Part shown: positions 1 to 7,769 of the stretch, piece by piece
Position numbering within the stretch: position 1 is the stretch's first letter
Layout of the letters: each line of letters opens with the position of its first letter
DNA from: Planctomycetota bacterium
GTDB taxonomy: Bacteria > Planctomycetota > UBA1135 > GCA-002686595
DNA: 34,455 bases
Reading direction: 5' to 3'
Assembly: GCA_029212845.1 (NCBI GenBank)
Contig: JARGPD010000029.1
Span: 2,887-37,341 of the forward strand
Notes under the pieces: generated by a model
What the model saw: only the letters and a program-made list of their open reading frames with translations
What the model was told of the DNA's origin: nothing
Database searches by the model: none
Position numbers and translations under genes: made by a program

Positions 1-149
1 GCGGTGGTGGGGTCTTCGGGGGGGGGGGGGTTTGTTTGGTGTGGTGGTGGGTCTCGTTGGGGGGGGGATCTTCCCCCCCCCGGCCCCCCCGCCTGGGTTG
101 CCCTCCCCCTTCCCCCCGGAGGGCGGAGAGCGTCGATCTTGGCGGCTCC
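1..149. other. Low-complexity window edge, no gene
   Basis: The first 67 bases contain no A at all, include a run of 13 G (18-30), and are followed by a G9/C9 fold-back (G at 59-67, C at 73-81, five-base loop). More C tracts run to about 117. This composition is unlike the rest of the window, which is GC-rich but not homopolymeric. I see no credible coding region here. It may be a poor-quality contig end, for example dark-cycle poly-G of two-colour sequencing. A genuine GC-rich hairpin downstream of the neighbouring minus-strand gene is the alternative. Confidence 0.6.
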
Positions 150-1424
150 CTAGCCGTCGCCCTTCAGGCTTGCGATCTGGGCCATCGTCGCGCGGATCCA
201 GTCCAGGTCCTCCTGGGCGCCCTGCACGATCAGCAAGCCGCCGGCGCTCGGCGACTGGTGGCGCGAGTCGTCCGGGAACAAGAAGCGCGGGCGCGGCCAG
301 TGGACCAGGTCGCCGCGCTCGGTCTGGAACCAGACGCGGTGCTGCTGCTCGTGCTGGTGGCGGTTCATCGCCAGGTCCTGGACCAGGTCGGCCAGGCTCC
401 GCAGGTCGGACTCGACCTCGAGCACGCCGATCTGGAGCTTGGGCAGCTCAGGGCTTGCGACCTCGTGGGAGGCGGACGCCAGGGACGGCTCGAGCATGAC
501 CCTGCCCGTCGCCGCCACCGCGCTCGAGGCCTCCAGCTTCTGGGCGTTGCCGAGCATCGTCGCCAGGGTCGGTGCGACCGGCTGCATGGTGAAGCCGAGC
601 TCGGCGGGTGTCGAACCCTGGGCCAAGGCGGCGGCGACCTCGATCGGGTTGCCTTGGGTCGTCGGGCCAGGCTGGAGCGCCATCGGCTGCTGGGTGGGCG
701 GCGTCGCGAGGGTGACGGCCGCGGCCTTGGCGGCGATGGCGGCCTCGGCCTCGGCGCGCTGGATCACGGCCTGCATGCGCGCGGCCTGGGTGCCCGTCCC
801 TTGGAACACGATCGAGCTGCCCTCGGCCGTCGCCATCAAGGTCGAGAAGGGCGGCGAGGTCATCATCCGCAGGGAGGTCGAGAGCTGGCGCGAGTCGACG
901 CCCCTGCAGGGCAGCACGGTCTGGACCAAGAGCGCCTGGTGGTGGCTCCAGTCGCCGAGCTGCTCGGCCGGCACGTGCAGCCACGGTGACGAGTTGTCGC
1001 CACGCCCACCCGCCTCCTTCAGCAGGGTCAGCACCGGCGTCTTGCCGCGGTGCGTCATCGCCAGCCGGTAGCCCGAGCGGGCCAGCACGCCCTCGAAGAA
1101 GCCCTGCAGCTCGGCACCCGGCAGGACCAGGTCTCCGCCGTAGCCGGCGATGCTGGTCTGCACCACGGTGGCGCGGACGTCCTCGGTCATCATGACGCGC
1201 ACGCCGGTCGCCTTGCTGTAGGCGCCGATCAGGTCGCCGAGGGCCAGGTCGCCCTCCAGGCTGATGACGAGCGCGTCCTTGGCGACCGGCAAGCCGTCCG
1301 CTCCGACTCCCCGAGCGGCCGTCGCTTGGCCGGGCTGGAGTGTGAACTGAGGCGGCGATTCGACGGCCTGCTGGCTGGTAGCGAGCAGCGTGACGAGCAA
1401 CAGGTTGGCGGTCAGGATTCCCAT
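150..1424 (-). CDS. Exported protein with secretin N-domain-like folds
   Basis: Predicted 424-residue exported protein. Residues 1-20 look like a signal peptide (MGILTANLLLVTLLATSQQA). Residues 50-135 resemble an STN/N0 domain: a hydrophobic strand, then GDLIGAYSKATGVRVMM and a second beta-alpha-beta unit ending in YRLAM. Residues 160-228 resemble a secretin N1 repeat with a VQTVLPCRGVDSRQLSTSL strand-helix start and an ARMQAVIQRAEAE closing helix. A third such unit appears at the C-terminus (LLIVQGAQEDLDWI, 397-410). Between them lies an Ala/Pro/Gln-rich linker (about 228-325). No secretin pore domain is visible, so it is not a complete GspD/PilQ. It could be a periplasmic partner of a secretin or an unrelated repeat protein. 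The ATG at 1424 is chosen for the signal peptide and the AAGGGGG stretch just upstream. Divergent from the Mrp-like gene. Confidence 0.75.
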   Translation of the reverse strand: MGILTANLLLVTLLATSQQAVESPPQFTLQPGQATAARGVGADGLPVAKDALVISLEGDLALGDLIGAYSKATGVRVMMTEDVRATVVQTSIAGYGGDLVLPGAELQGFFEGVLARSGYRLAMTHRGKTPVLTLLKEAGGRGDNSSPWLHVPAEQLGDWSHHQALLVQTVLPCRGVDSRQLSTSLRMMTSPPFSTLMATAEGSSIVFQGTGTQAARMQAVIQRAEAEAAIAAKAAAVTLATPPTQQPMALQPGPTTQGNPIEVAAALAQGSTPAELGFTMQPVAPTLATMLGNAQKLEASSAVAATGRVMLEPSLASASHEVASPELPKLQIGVLEVESDLRSLADLVQDLAMNRHQHEQQHRVWFQTERGDLVHWPRPRFLFPDDSRHQSPSAGGLLIVQGAQEDLDWIRATMAQIASLKGDG

Positions 1425-1605
1425 GGTTCCCCCTTGGAGGCGAGGCTGGAGCGGGTGGTCGGAGGGCCGCGGGTGGACGCGCCGGGGAGCCCTCCCGAAC
1501 CCTCGGCGCTGCGGGGGAGACTGCCCCCGGCGCCAGTTCTTCCCGGGGAAATCGCCGCGTGCCCCCAGCCAGGGCATGGACCCGCCCCCGCGGCTAGGCA
1601 GCAAG

Positions 1606-1621
1606 CTTACGTCCGCGTAAG
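1606..1621. promoter_or_regulatory. Palindromic operator-like site upstream of the Mrp-like gene
   Basis: Perfect inverted repeat CTTACG-TCCG-CGTAAG (six-base arms, four-base spacer) in the 243-base divergent region between the exported secretin-like protein and the Mrp-like ATPase. It lies 46 bases before the chosen GTG. The symmetry and position suggest binding by a dimeric regulator; a short hairpin in the leader is the alternative. I do not recognise the motif. Confidence 0.35.
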
Positions 1622-1667
1622 ATTCCCGCCTCTCACTCCACCTCGAGCCCCAGCCCCGGATCCCACC

Positions 1668-2984
1668 GTGAGCTCCCCGACGAAGGAAGACCTGCTGCAG
1701 GTCCTCTCCCAGATCATCGACCCCGACCTGAACCAGGACATCGTCAGCCTCGGCTTCATCACCCAGGCCGCCGTCTGCGACGGCATCGTCAAGGTCACGA
1801 TCAACCTGACCACACCGGCCTGCCCGGTGAAGGACCAGATGAAGCGCCAGGCCGAAGAGCTGCTGCGCGGCTTGCCCGGCGTCGAGTCGGTCACCGTCGA
1901 GATGACCGCCGAGGTGCGCGGTCGCGAGCGCTCCTCCGAGGAGATGGCGCCCGGCGTGCGCCACGTCATCGCGGTCAGCTCCGGCAAGGGCGGCGTTGGC
2001 AAGAGCACCGTCACGATCAACCTCGCCGTCGCCCTCGCCGCCACCGGCGCGCGCGTTGGCATCCTCGACTGCGACGTGCACGGCCCCGACATCCCGATGA
2101 TGCTCGGCTGCACGGGCGAGCCCGAGATCGTCGACAAGCGCCTGATCCCCAAGGTCAACTACGGCATCAAGTCGATGTCGATCGGCTACCTGATCCCCGA
2201 CGAGAAGCCCGTCATCTGGCGCGGGCCGATGGTCCACAAGCTGATCGAGCAGTTCCTCGCCGACGTCGAATGGGGCGAGCTCGACTACCTGCTCGTCGAC
2301 ATGCCGCCCGGCACCGGCGACGCGCAGCTGTCCCTCGCGCAGATCGTGCCGATGACCGGCTCGGTGCTGGTCACCACGCCCCAGGCCGTGTCGACCTTCG
2401 ACGTCGGCAAGGCGATCGGCATGTTCGAGCAGGTCAACGTGCCGATCCTCGGCATCGTCGAGAACATGACCGGCTTCGCGATCGAGGGCACCGTCAAGGG
2501 CGCGTCGAACACGAGCCTCGAGCTCGAGATCGGCGGCGAGACGCAGTCGGTCCCCGTCGACGGCGACGGCCGCTTCAGCCACATCGTGCCGATCTTCGGC
2601 TCCGGTGGCGCCGAGGGCCTGACCGCCAAGCACGGCTTCCCGTTCCTCGGCGGCATCCCGCTGAACCCGGCCGTCCGCGTCGGCGGCGACGGCGGCGCGC
2701 CGATCACGATCACCGCGCCCGACTCGCTGATCGCCAAGACCTTCGCCGAGATCGCCGGCCGCGTCGCGGCCGAGGTCTCCAAGCGCGAGCGCATGAGCCC
2801 TGCCCGTCCTGCAGTAGGCAGCCGGTCGAGCCACCTAGCCAAGGGGGGCGCCGCGCGAGCTTCGCGCGGCGCCCCCTTCGCGTGCGGGCCGGTTCGCGTG
2901 CGGGCACGCGCTCGTCGCTGCCCTACTCGTCGCTGGCTGCGCCGTCCTCGACGACGGGGTACTGCTCGCGCTGGGGCCGGGTGA
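1668..2984 (+). CDS. Mrp/NBP35-type P-loop ATPase lacking the CPxC motif
   Basis: Cytoplasmic iron-sulfur carrier-type ATPase, 438 residues as read. Residues 1-85 form a MIP18/DUF59 domain (QIIDPDLNQDIVSLGFI, LTTPACPVKDQ). The deviant Walker A GKGGVGKST is at 106-114, then DCDVHGPDIPMMLG (134-147) and VDMPPGTGD (210-218), all characteristic of Mrp/ApbC. The family normally has a CPxC pair soon after the NM motif to bridge a [4Fe-4S] cluster across the dimer. Here NM (266-267) is followed by a roughly 40-residue cysteine-free, strand-rich insert (about 270-309) before FGSGGAEGL. Nucleotide handling looks intact but cluster binding by the usual ligands is doubtful. The GTG start fits the domain boundary; no Shine-Dalgarno is visible. 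After about residue 375 the reading runs on through a terminator-like hairpin into the convergent gene, probably an artefact or lost stop. Confidence 0.88.
   Translation: MSSPTKEDLLQVLSQIIDPDLNQDIVSLGFITQAAVCDGIVKVTINLTTPACPVKDQMKRQAEELLRGLPGVESVTVEMTAEVRGRERSSEEMAPGVRHVIAVSSGKGGVGKSTVTINLAVALAATGARVGILDCDVHGPDIPMMLGCTGEPEIVDKRLIPKVNYGIKSMSIGYLIPDEKPVIWRGPMVHKLIEQFLADVEWGELDYLLVDMPPGTGDAQLSLAQIVPMTGSVLVTTPQAVSTFDVGKAIGMFEQVNVPILGIVENMTGFAIEGTVKGASNTSLELEIGGETQSVPVDGDGRFSHIVPIFGSGGAEGLTAKHGFPFLGGIPLNPAVRVGGDGGAPITITAPDSLIAKTFAEIAGRVAAEVSKRERMSPARPAVGSRSSHLAKGGAARASRGAPFACGPVRVRARARRCPTRRWLRRPRRRGTARAGAG
2843..2877. terminator. Bidirectional terminator-like hairpin
   Basis: A 15-base perfect stem (2844-2858 with 2862-2876; GGGGGCGCCGCGCGA and its complement) with a three-base loop, flanked by AA and TT. 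It lies between the convergent Mrp-like and phosphoesterase genes, where a shared terminator is expected. It falls inside the C-terminal extension of the Mrp-like frame, one reason to doubt that extension. Confidence 0.65.
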
Positions 2985-4230
2985 AGTCGTCGAAGTCGAC
3001 CACCTTCGCGCCGTCGGCGATGCGACCGGTGTCCTCGTCCACCGGGTAGCCGAAGGTGCGCGCGCGCAGGGTCTCGGCGGACACCTCGAGCAGCGTCAGG
3101 TGGTGACCGCGGCCGCTCATGCCGGGCTCCTGCAGGTACCAGCGCCGCGTGTGCGGCGTGCGCTGGGCCACGCCGAGGCCGCCCTCGCCGAGGTAGACGA
3201 CGCCGGTCTCGTCGATGCTCTCGTCGCGGATCGGCGCGGTGCGCTTGACGGCGTGGCCGTCGGACTCGAAGACGAGGTCGACGTCGTGCTGCTCGAACCA
3301 CGGCACCCAGGCCTCGCGCGCGGCGCCGGCGGCCTTGACCGCCGGGAAGGCCGGACGGTGGTACTGGCAGAGCAGCCAGCGCGCCCGCGGACGGCGCTGC
3401 TTCAGCTCGGCGCGCAGCCACTTCAGCTGGTCACCCGCGTGGCTCACGTTCGTGTTCAGGGTCAAGAGCTCGAGCCCGAGCGGCAGCTGGATCCCGTACC
3501 AGTTCCGCCCCGCTTCGCCGGGCGTGTCCCAGACCTCGTCATACAGCGGCCCGCCGTCGTGGTTGCCGCGCGTGGGCACCACCGGCAGCACGCGCCCGTC
3601 GGTGGTCGTGCACAGCTCGTGGTGGGCGAGCCAGTCGCGCCACTGGGCCCAGCGCGTGCCGCTGTAGACGTAGTCGCCACCATGCACGAAGGCCAGCACC
3701 TCGGGGTGCGCCTCGAGCTCGGTCGCGACCAGGCGATTCATGCGCTGACGATCCTCGAGACCCGAGCGCGAGTCGCCGCCGTAGAGCAAGGCGAAGGGCT
3801 CGTCGCCGAGGGGCGCCGTCCGGAACCACAGGGGGCGCGACTCGGTGCCGCCGGACTCGAGCACGAAGTCGTAGCGCGTGCCGGGCTCGAGGCCGTCGAC
3901 CCGCGCGTGGTGGTACCAGCCGTCGGGCACCTCCTCGGCGTCGCTCTTCGAGCGCGTGTACTGGCCGCTCGCGGTGGCCGCGACCGTGCGCTCGACGCCG
4001 TCCTCGCCGACCAGCCGCACGCGGTTGGCCTCGGTCTCGCTCGTGGTGCTCCAGGAGATGGTCGCCTGGCGGGCGGGGTCCTGGGTCCAGGAGATGCGCC
4101 AGTGCATCGGCTGCCCGGCGTCGGCTGTGTCCACGGCGCTGACCGGTGAGGGCGCGTCCTCGTGGGGCATGGAGGCGGTGACCAGGCCCGCGCAGGCGAA
4201 GAGGGAGAGGGCGGTGGGGAGGAGTCTCAT
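2923..4230 (-). CDS. Purple-acid-phosphatase-like metallophosphoesterase with N-terminal FN3-like domain
   Basis: Predicted secreted 435-residue hydrolase. The signal-like N-terminus (MRLLPTALSLFACAGLVTAS) precedes a fibronectin-like domain of the PAP type (about 42-140, VDGLEPGTRYDFVL). The calcineurin-like domain shows GGDSRS (Asp153), HGGDYVYSG (Asp186), RGNHDGG (Asn223-His224) and QYHRP (His291). The last family motif, GHxH, appears as DGHAVK, keeping His326 but replacing the second His by Lys329. One metal ligand may therefore be missing and activity is uncertain. The substrate cannot be told from sequence; phosphomonoesters are typical of the family. The start overlaps the stop of the upstream membrane protein in an ATGA, so the two are probably translationally coupled. 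Convergent with the Mrp-like gene. Confidence 0.88.
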   Translation of the reverse strand: MRLLPTALSLFACAGLVTASMPHEDAPSPVSAVDTADAGQPMHWRISWTQDPARQATISWSTTSETEANRVRLVGEDGVERTVAATASGQYTRSKSDAEEVPDGWYHHARVDGLEPGTRYDFVLESGGTESRPLWFRTAPLGDEPFALLYGGDSRSGLEDRQRMNRLVATELEAHPEVLAFVHGGDYVYSGTRWAQWRDWLAHHELCTTTDGRVLPVVPTRGNHDGGPLYDEVWDTPGEAGRNWYGIQLPLGLELLTLNTNVSHAGDQLKWLRAELKQRRPRARWLLCQYHRPAFPAVKAAGAAREAWVPWFEQHDVDLVFESDGHAVKRTAPIRDESIDETGVVYLGEGGLGVAQRTPHTRRWYLQEPGMSGRGHHLTLLEVSAETLRARTFGYPVDEDTGRIADGAKVVDFDDFTRPQREQYPVVEDGAASDE

Positions 4231-5105
4231 GCGGAGGCGCCGCTGGGGTTCAGAGAGGTGTCTTGGGAAGGGGCGGGTGAGGACTTGTCGCTCGGCGGGC
4301 TCGCCGCGCTGGGTGTGTCGGTGGTGGCCAGTGGGCGCGCGCGCCAGATCATCCAGAGCACCAGCGGCCCGCCGATGTGGCTGACCCGCAGGCCGACCTC
4401 GGGCCACCACTCGAGCCCGCCGGCGGTCACGCGACTGAGCGCGGTCAAGAGGCCCCAGAAGGCCATGTACAGGGCGACCGCGCGCCAGCGGACCAGCAGC
4501 AAGAGGCCGGCGAGCACCAGGTCCAGGAGCCCGATCGCGGTCAGGATCGCGCGCGCCTGGCGCTCCTCGAAGGGCAGCTCGGCCAGGTGGAACAGGGACT
4601 CGAGCTCGAGCTTGGTGAGGAACACCAGGTCGAGGAAGCCAGGGTGGTGCTGCAGGGCCTCGTAGCCGTGGACGGCGAAGGTCGCGGCGAGGGCTACGCG
4701 CAGCACGGCCTCGGCCCCCCGCCACCAGCGAAGGGTCCAGAGGACCAGCGCGAAGGGCAGGCCGAAGCGCGCGGCGTGGGCCAGCGGCGCGAGGTGGGCG
4801 AAGGGCTCGCCGCCGAGCACCGCCGTCGTGAGCGCGATCGCCGCGAACCACAGGCCCACGAAGACCCCCATCACCCGCGCGATGGAGCGCACGCCGAAGA
4901 GGGTCCCGAGGGCGCCGGCCACGAGGGCGACGCAGGCCGCGAGGTCGATCGCGCGGGCGAGGTCCTCGTCGACGCCGTGCTCGAGGAACAGGAACGAGTT
5001 GATCGGCGTGTAGCGCGCGAAGGCCAAGTAGGCCGCGGTCAAGGCCGCGATGGCGGTCACTGCGCGCAGGCCGGGACCAGCGAGGCGAGAGGGCGGCGGC
5101 TGCAT
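4227..5105 (-). CDS. Multi-pass membrane protein of unknown function
   Basis: A 292-residue, very hydrophobic protein with about seven or eight predicted membrane segments, for example AVTAIAALTAAYLAFA, ACVALVAGALGTLFG, VFVGLWFAAIALTTAV, AILTAIGLLDLVLAGLLLL and IGGPLVLWMIW, followed by a Ser/Pro-rich cytoplasmic or periplasmic tail of about 35 residues. Conserved-looking charged spots lie in loops (FAVHGYEALQHHPGF). I recognise no named family; a DoxX-like fold is possible but not demonstrated. The ATG at 5105 begins just before the first membrane segment; no strong Shine-Dalgarno is seen. Its stop overlaps the phosphoesterase start by four bases (ATGA), so a joint role in the envelope is likely. 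Confidence 0.8.
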   Translation of the reverse strand: MQPPPSRLAGPGLRAVTAIAALTAAYLAFARYTPINSFLFLEHGVDEDLARAIDLAACVALVAGALGTLFGVRSIARVMGVFVGLWFAAIALTTAVLGGEPFAHLAPLAHAARFGLPFALVLWTLRWWRGAEAVLRVALAATFAVHGYEALQHHPGFLDLVFLTKLELESLFHLAELPFEERQARAILTAIGLLDLVLAGLLLLVRWRAVALYMAFWGLLTALSRVTAGGLEWWPEVGLRVSHIGGPLVLWMIWRARPLATTDTPSAASPPSDKSSPAPSQDTSLNPSGASA

Positions 5106-5328
5106 GGCACAAGGATAGGGCTGCTTGCCCGTGAGTGGTGAGGCGCGCCGCCAGGAGAATTGGCGCCCCGCCCCCGCCGCCAGCGCCAGCGACCCGAGGC
5201 GTGCCGGCGGCCCCCCCAGCGCCTCCCCAGGTCTTTCGGATTGCCCACTCCGGGTGCGGCGCGAATCGCCGACCTCCTGTACCTTCGTTTCAAGACCGAA
5301 GCCCCAGAGACCGCACCCCCTAGCGACC

Positions 5329-6648
5329 ATGAAGCACGTCCATCTCACGCCCCTGCTCGCCGCAAGCCTGCTCCTCGCGAGCAGCGCGCCCGCCGCCGCC
5401 CAGGCCACCGCCAGCCAGGAGAAGCTTCCGCGCAGCGCAGCCGTCGAGACGCTGCTCACGGAGAGCGACCTCGTGGGGCAGTTCGGTGGCTCCTACCTCG
5501 ACGGGCTCGACCTCGCGGCGATGAGCAACGGCGACGTCATCTTCGCGGGAAACGGCGCGAGCTCCAACACCGCGATCTACCACCTCGAGACCGCCACGGG
5601 CAAGGTGACCCGTGTGGTCGACACGCTCCAGATCCAGCAGGCTGCCGGGTACGCCATCGGCGGCTCCCAGTGGATCGACATCGATGCCGTGAACGTGGAC
5701 CTCGCCGGCAACATCTACATCCTGCTGCACGGCTGGGACTGGCTGCTGCAAGGCCCTGCGAACCTGAGCGTGCTGCGGGTCCCCCTGAGCGGCGCCGCGC
5801 CGGGCGGCTACGGCGCGCCGGTCCAGCTGTTCAACAAGCCCCACGGCATCTTCGGCGAGATCGCCATGGACATGGACGTCTTCGGCACCCTGCACCTGGT
5901 GGTCGATGACGGAGACCCGGCCGCCGACGCCGGTGCTGGCTTCGTGCCGAACGGCATCTACACGATGCTCCTCGGCACGACCGTGCCGGCGCCCCTGGCG
6001 ACCTACGCCTCGATCGCGCCGGTGCTCTCCGATGGCGGGCCGAACCTGACCGGCGTCATCAGCACCCACGAGGACATCGGAGCGGGCAACATCGCCGCCG
6101 GCCTGTTCAAGACCTACGTGACGATGAGCGAGACCGCCAACTCGGCCCTGTCGTGGGACACCACCAAGGGAGAGGTGCACGATGGCGACATCGTCGAGAT
6201 CGATCAGATCACGGGGGAGAGCAAGCTCCTGATCTCCAAGCGGCGCTACCTCGAGGTCTCGAACCACCTCTTCCACCTGGATCGGCCGCTCGGCCCCCTA
6301 GGCACCGACATCCGCGACATCAGCCTCGCGGTCGACATCCAGCGCAACCGGCTCTACACCTGGGAGAACGACTACTCGTCCCAGGGACCCTACCGCCACC
6401 TCAGCCTGCTCCAGTGGGACCTGACGACGGGCGAGTTCGAGAAGCTGGTCCTACACCACGCCCAGGTTGCCAAGCCCTGGCTCCAGGCTGGCGCGCACCC
6501 GCTGGGCGGTAGCTTCACCATCTACAACCTGGCCCCGCGCGGCAACGTCATGAGCATGGCCCCGGACGGCAGCATCCTCGTCTATCTCCAGGCCTACCTC
6601 GCTGACGGTGGCGACCGCATCCTGCGCATCACGCCCGCGGACCTGTAG
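5329..6648 (+). CDS. Secreted protein of unknown function, probable beta-propeller
   Basis: A 439-residue protein with a clear signal peptide (KHVHLTPLLAASLLLASSAP, cleavage after AAAQA near residue 25). The mature part has repeating strand patterns with Gly/Asn/Asp turns of the kind seen in NHL or SMP-30-like propellers: NGDVIFAGNG, LAGNIYILLHGWDW, IAMDMDVFGTLHLVVDD, IQRNRLYTWENDYS, APDGSILVYLQAYL (with the leading part MSM). No catalytic motif stands out. The ATG at 5329 is chosen because it opens the signal peptide. The gene is divergent from the membrane-protein operon and ends 10 bases before the convergent metF stop. Probably an exported binding or structural protein; nothing in the context fixes its ligand. 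Confidence 0.8.
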   Translation: MKHVHLTPLLAASLLLASSAPAAAQATASQEKLPRSAAVETLLTESDLVGQFGGSYLDGLDLAAMSNGDVIFAGNGASSNTAIYHLETATGKVTRVVDTLQIQQAAGYAIGGSQWIDIDAVNVDLAGNIYILLHGWDWLLQGPANLSVLRVPLSGAAPGGYGAPVQLFNKPHGIFGEIAMDMDVFGTLHLVVDDGDPAADAGAGFVPNGIYTMLLGTTVPAPLATYASIAPVLSDGGPNLTGVISTHEDIGAGNIAAGLFKTYVTMSETANSALSWDTTKGEVHDGDIVEIDQITGESKLLISKRRYLEVSNHLFHLDRPLGPLGTDIRDISLAVDIQRNRLYTWENDYSSQGPYRHLSLLQWDLTTGEFEKLVLHHAQVAKPWLQAGAHPLGGSFTIYNLAPRGNVMSMAPDGSILVYLQAYLADGGDRILRITPADL

Positions 6649-6658
6649 CTAGCCGGCC

Positions 6659-7555
6659 CTAGAACTCGGCGGTGCGCATGCCCGCGCGCACGCCGGCCAG
6701 GATCGTGCGCGTGGCCTCGCTCTTGTTGAGCGTGTAGAAGTGCAGGCCGGGCACGCCGCGGTCGAGCAGCTCGATCGACTGGTCGATGGCCCACTCGATG
6801 CCCGTCGCCATCACGCGGCCGGGCTTGTCGCGGCGCTTCTCGAGGCGCTTCATCAGGCGTTCGGGGATCTTGGCGCCGCACATCTTGGTGAAGCGCTCGA
6901 CCTGGGCCACGTTGGTGATCGGCATGATGCCGGGCACGATCGGGATCGTGATGCCCGCCGCTGCGGCGCGCTCGATGGACTTGAAGTAGTCCTCGTTGTC
7001 GAAGAACAGCTGGGTGATGAGGAAGTCCGCGCCGGCCTCCTGCTTGGCCATGGTCCAGCGCATGTCCTCGTCGCGGGAGGGCGACTCGGGGTGGTTCTCG
7101 GGGTAGCAGGCGGCGCCGATGCTGAGGCCCGAGAGGTCCTTGCGCGCGCGCAGGTGCTCGATCAGGTCGGTGGCGTGGGAGTAGCCCCCGGCGTGGGCCT
7201 GGAACTCGGTCTCGCCCTTCGGCGGGTCCCCGCGCAGGGCGAGGATGTTGTTCACGCCGCGGCCGACGAGCTCGTCGACCACGCCATCGAGCTCCGCCGC
7301 CGTGTGCCCGACGCAGGTCAGGTGGGCCATGGTCGGCAGGCCGAGCCCCGACTGGATCCGCTCGACCACCGAGATGCCCCGCTCGCGGGTGCTGCCACCG
7401 GCGCCGTAGGTCACCGAGACGAAGTCCGGGTTGTAGCGATCCTTGAGCTCCCCCACAGCCTCGATCAGGTCCTCGGCGGCCTCGTCGGTGCGCGGAGGGA
7501 AGAATTCGAAGCTGAAAACGGGGCGGCCTTGGCCGTAGAGGTCGGCGATCTTCAT
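6659..7555 (-). CDS. metF: 5,10-methylenetetrahydrofolate reductase
   Basis: Flavoenzyme reducing 5,10-methylene-THF to 5-methyl-THF, feeding methionine synthesis in the cytoplasm. The 298 residues match the usual length of bacterial MetF. Recognisable family motifs are FSFEFFPPRT (catalytic-type Glu17), VSVTYGAGGSTRERG (44-60), THLTC-like MAHLTCVGH, NILALRGDPP (Asp110) and FLITQLFFDNEDYF (Gln182), with IPIVPGIMPI in the second half. The ATG at 7555 gives the normal N-terminus (MKIADLY); a TTG eight codons upstream is in frame but has no support. It stands alone, convergent with the secreted propeller-like gene. A possible -10-like TATGAT lies about 25 bases upstream of the start. Confidence 0.96.
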   Translation of the reverse strand: MKIADLYGQGRPVFSFEFFPPRTDEAAEDLIEAVGELKDRYNPDFVSVTYGAGGSTRERGISVVERIQSGLGLPTMAHLTCVGHTAAELDGVVDELVGRGVNNILALRGDPPKGETEFQAHAGGYSHATDLIEHLRARKDLSGLSIGAACYPENHPESPSRDEDMRWTMAKQEAGADFLITQLFFDNEDYFKSIERAAAAGITIPIVPGIMPITNVAQVERFTKMCGAKIPERLMKRLEKRRDKPGRVMATGIEWAIDQSIELLDRGVPGLHFYTLNKSEATRTILAGVRAGMRTAEF

Positions 7556-7578
7556 GGTGCGGGGCTGGGTTGCCGCCA

Positions 7579-7638
7579 ATCATATCGACGGATCCGACTC
7601 GGTTGATGAGTCATCCCGAAGTTGCACCCAAAAGGTGC
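7579..7638. promoter_or_regulatory. Candidate metF promoter and operator region
   Basis: Reading the minus strand toward metF, a -10-like TATGAT occurs at about 7584-7579. A perfect palindrome GATGA-G-TCATC sits at 7605-7615, where an upstream regulator could bind. A second inverted repeat GCACC-CAAAA-GGTGC follows at 7624-7638. No convincing -35 is present and I do not recognise a known methionine or SAH regulatory element. The rest of the 214-base gap to the next gene shows nothing. Confidence 0.3.
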
Positions 7639-7769
7639 GCTAGAGCCAGGGCCCCGGACCGGGCCAAGCCTCGACGATCGACGTACAGAGCCCTATCGGC
7701 CGGGGTGGCGATCGACTGCAGGCCCACTTCGACCGCCCCGCGAGGTCGCGGCCCCTGACCGCGTGGCCC

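Noticed and set aside
1425-2834. Long minus-strand frame extending the secretin-like protein to over 890 residues
   Set aside because: It is antisense to the clearly conserved Mrp-like gene; the ATG with signal peptide and ribosome site at 1424 is the real start.
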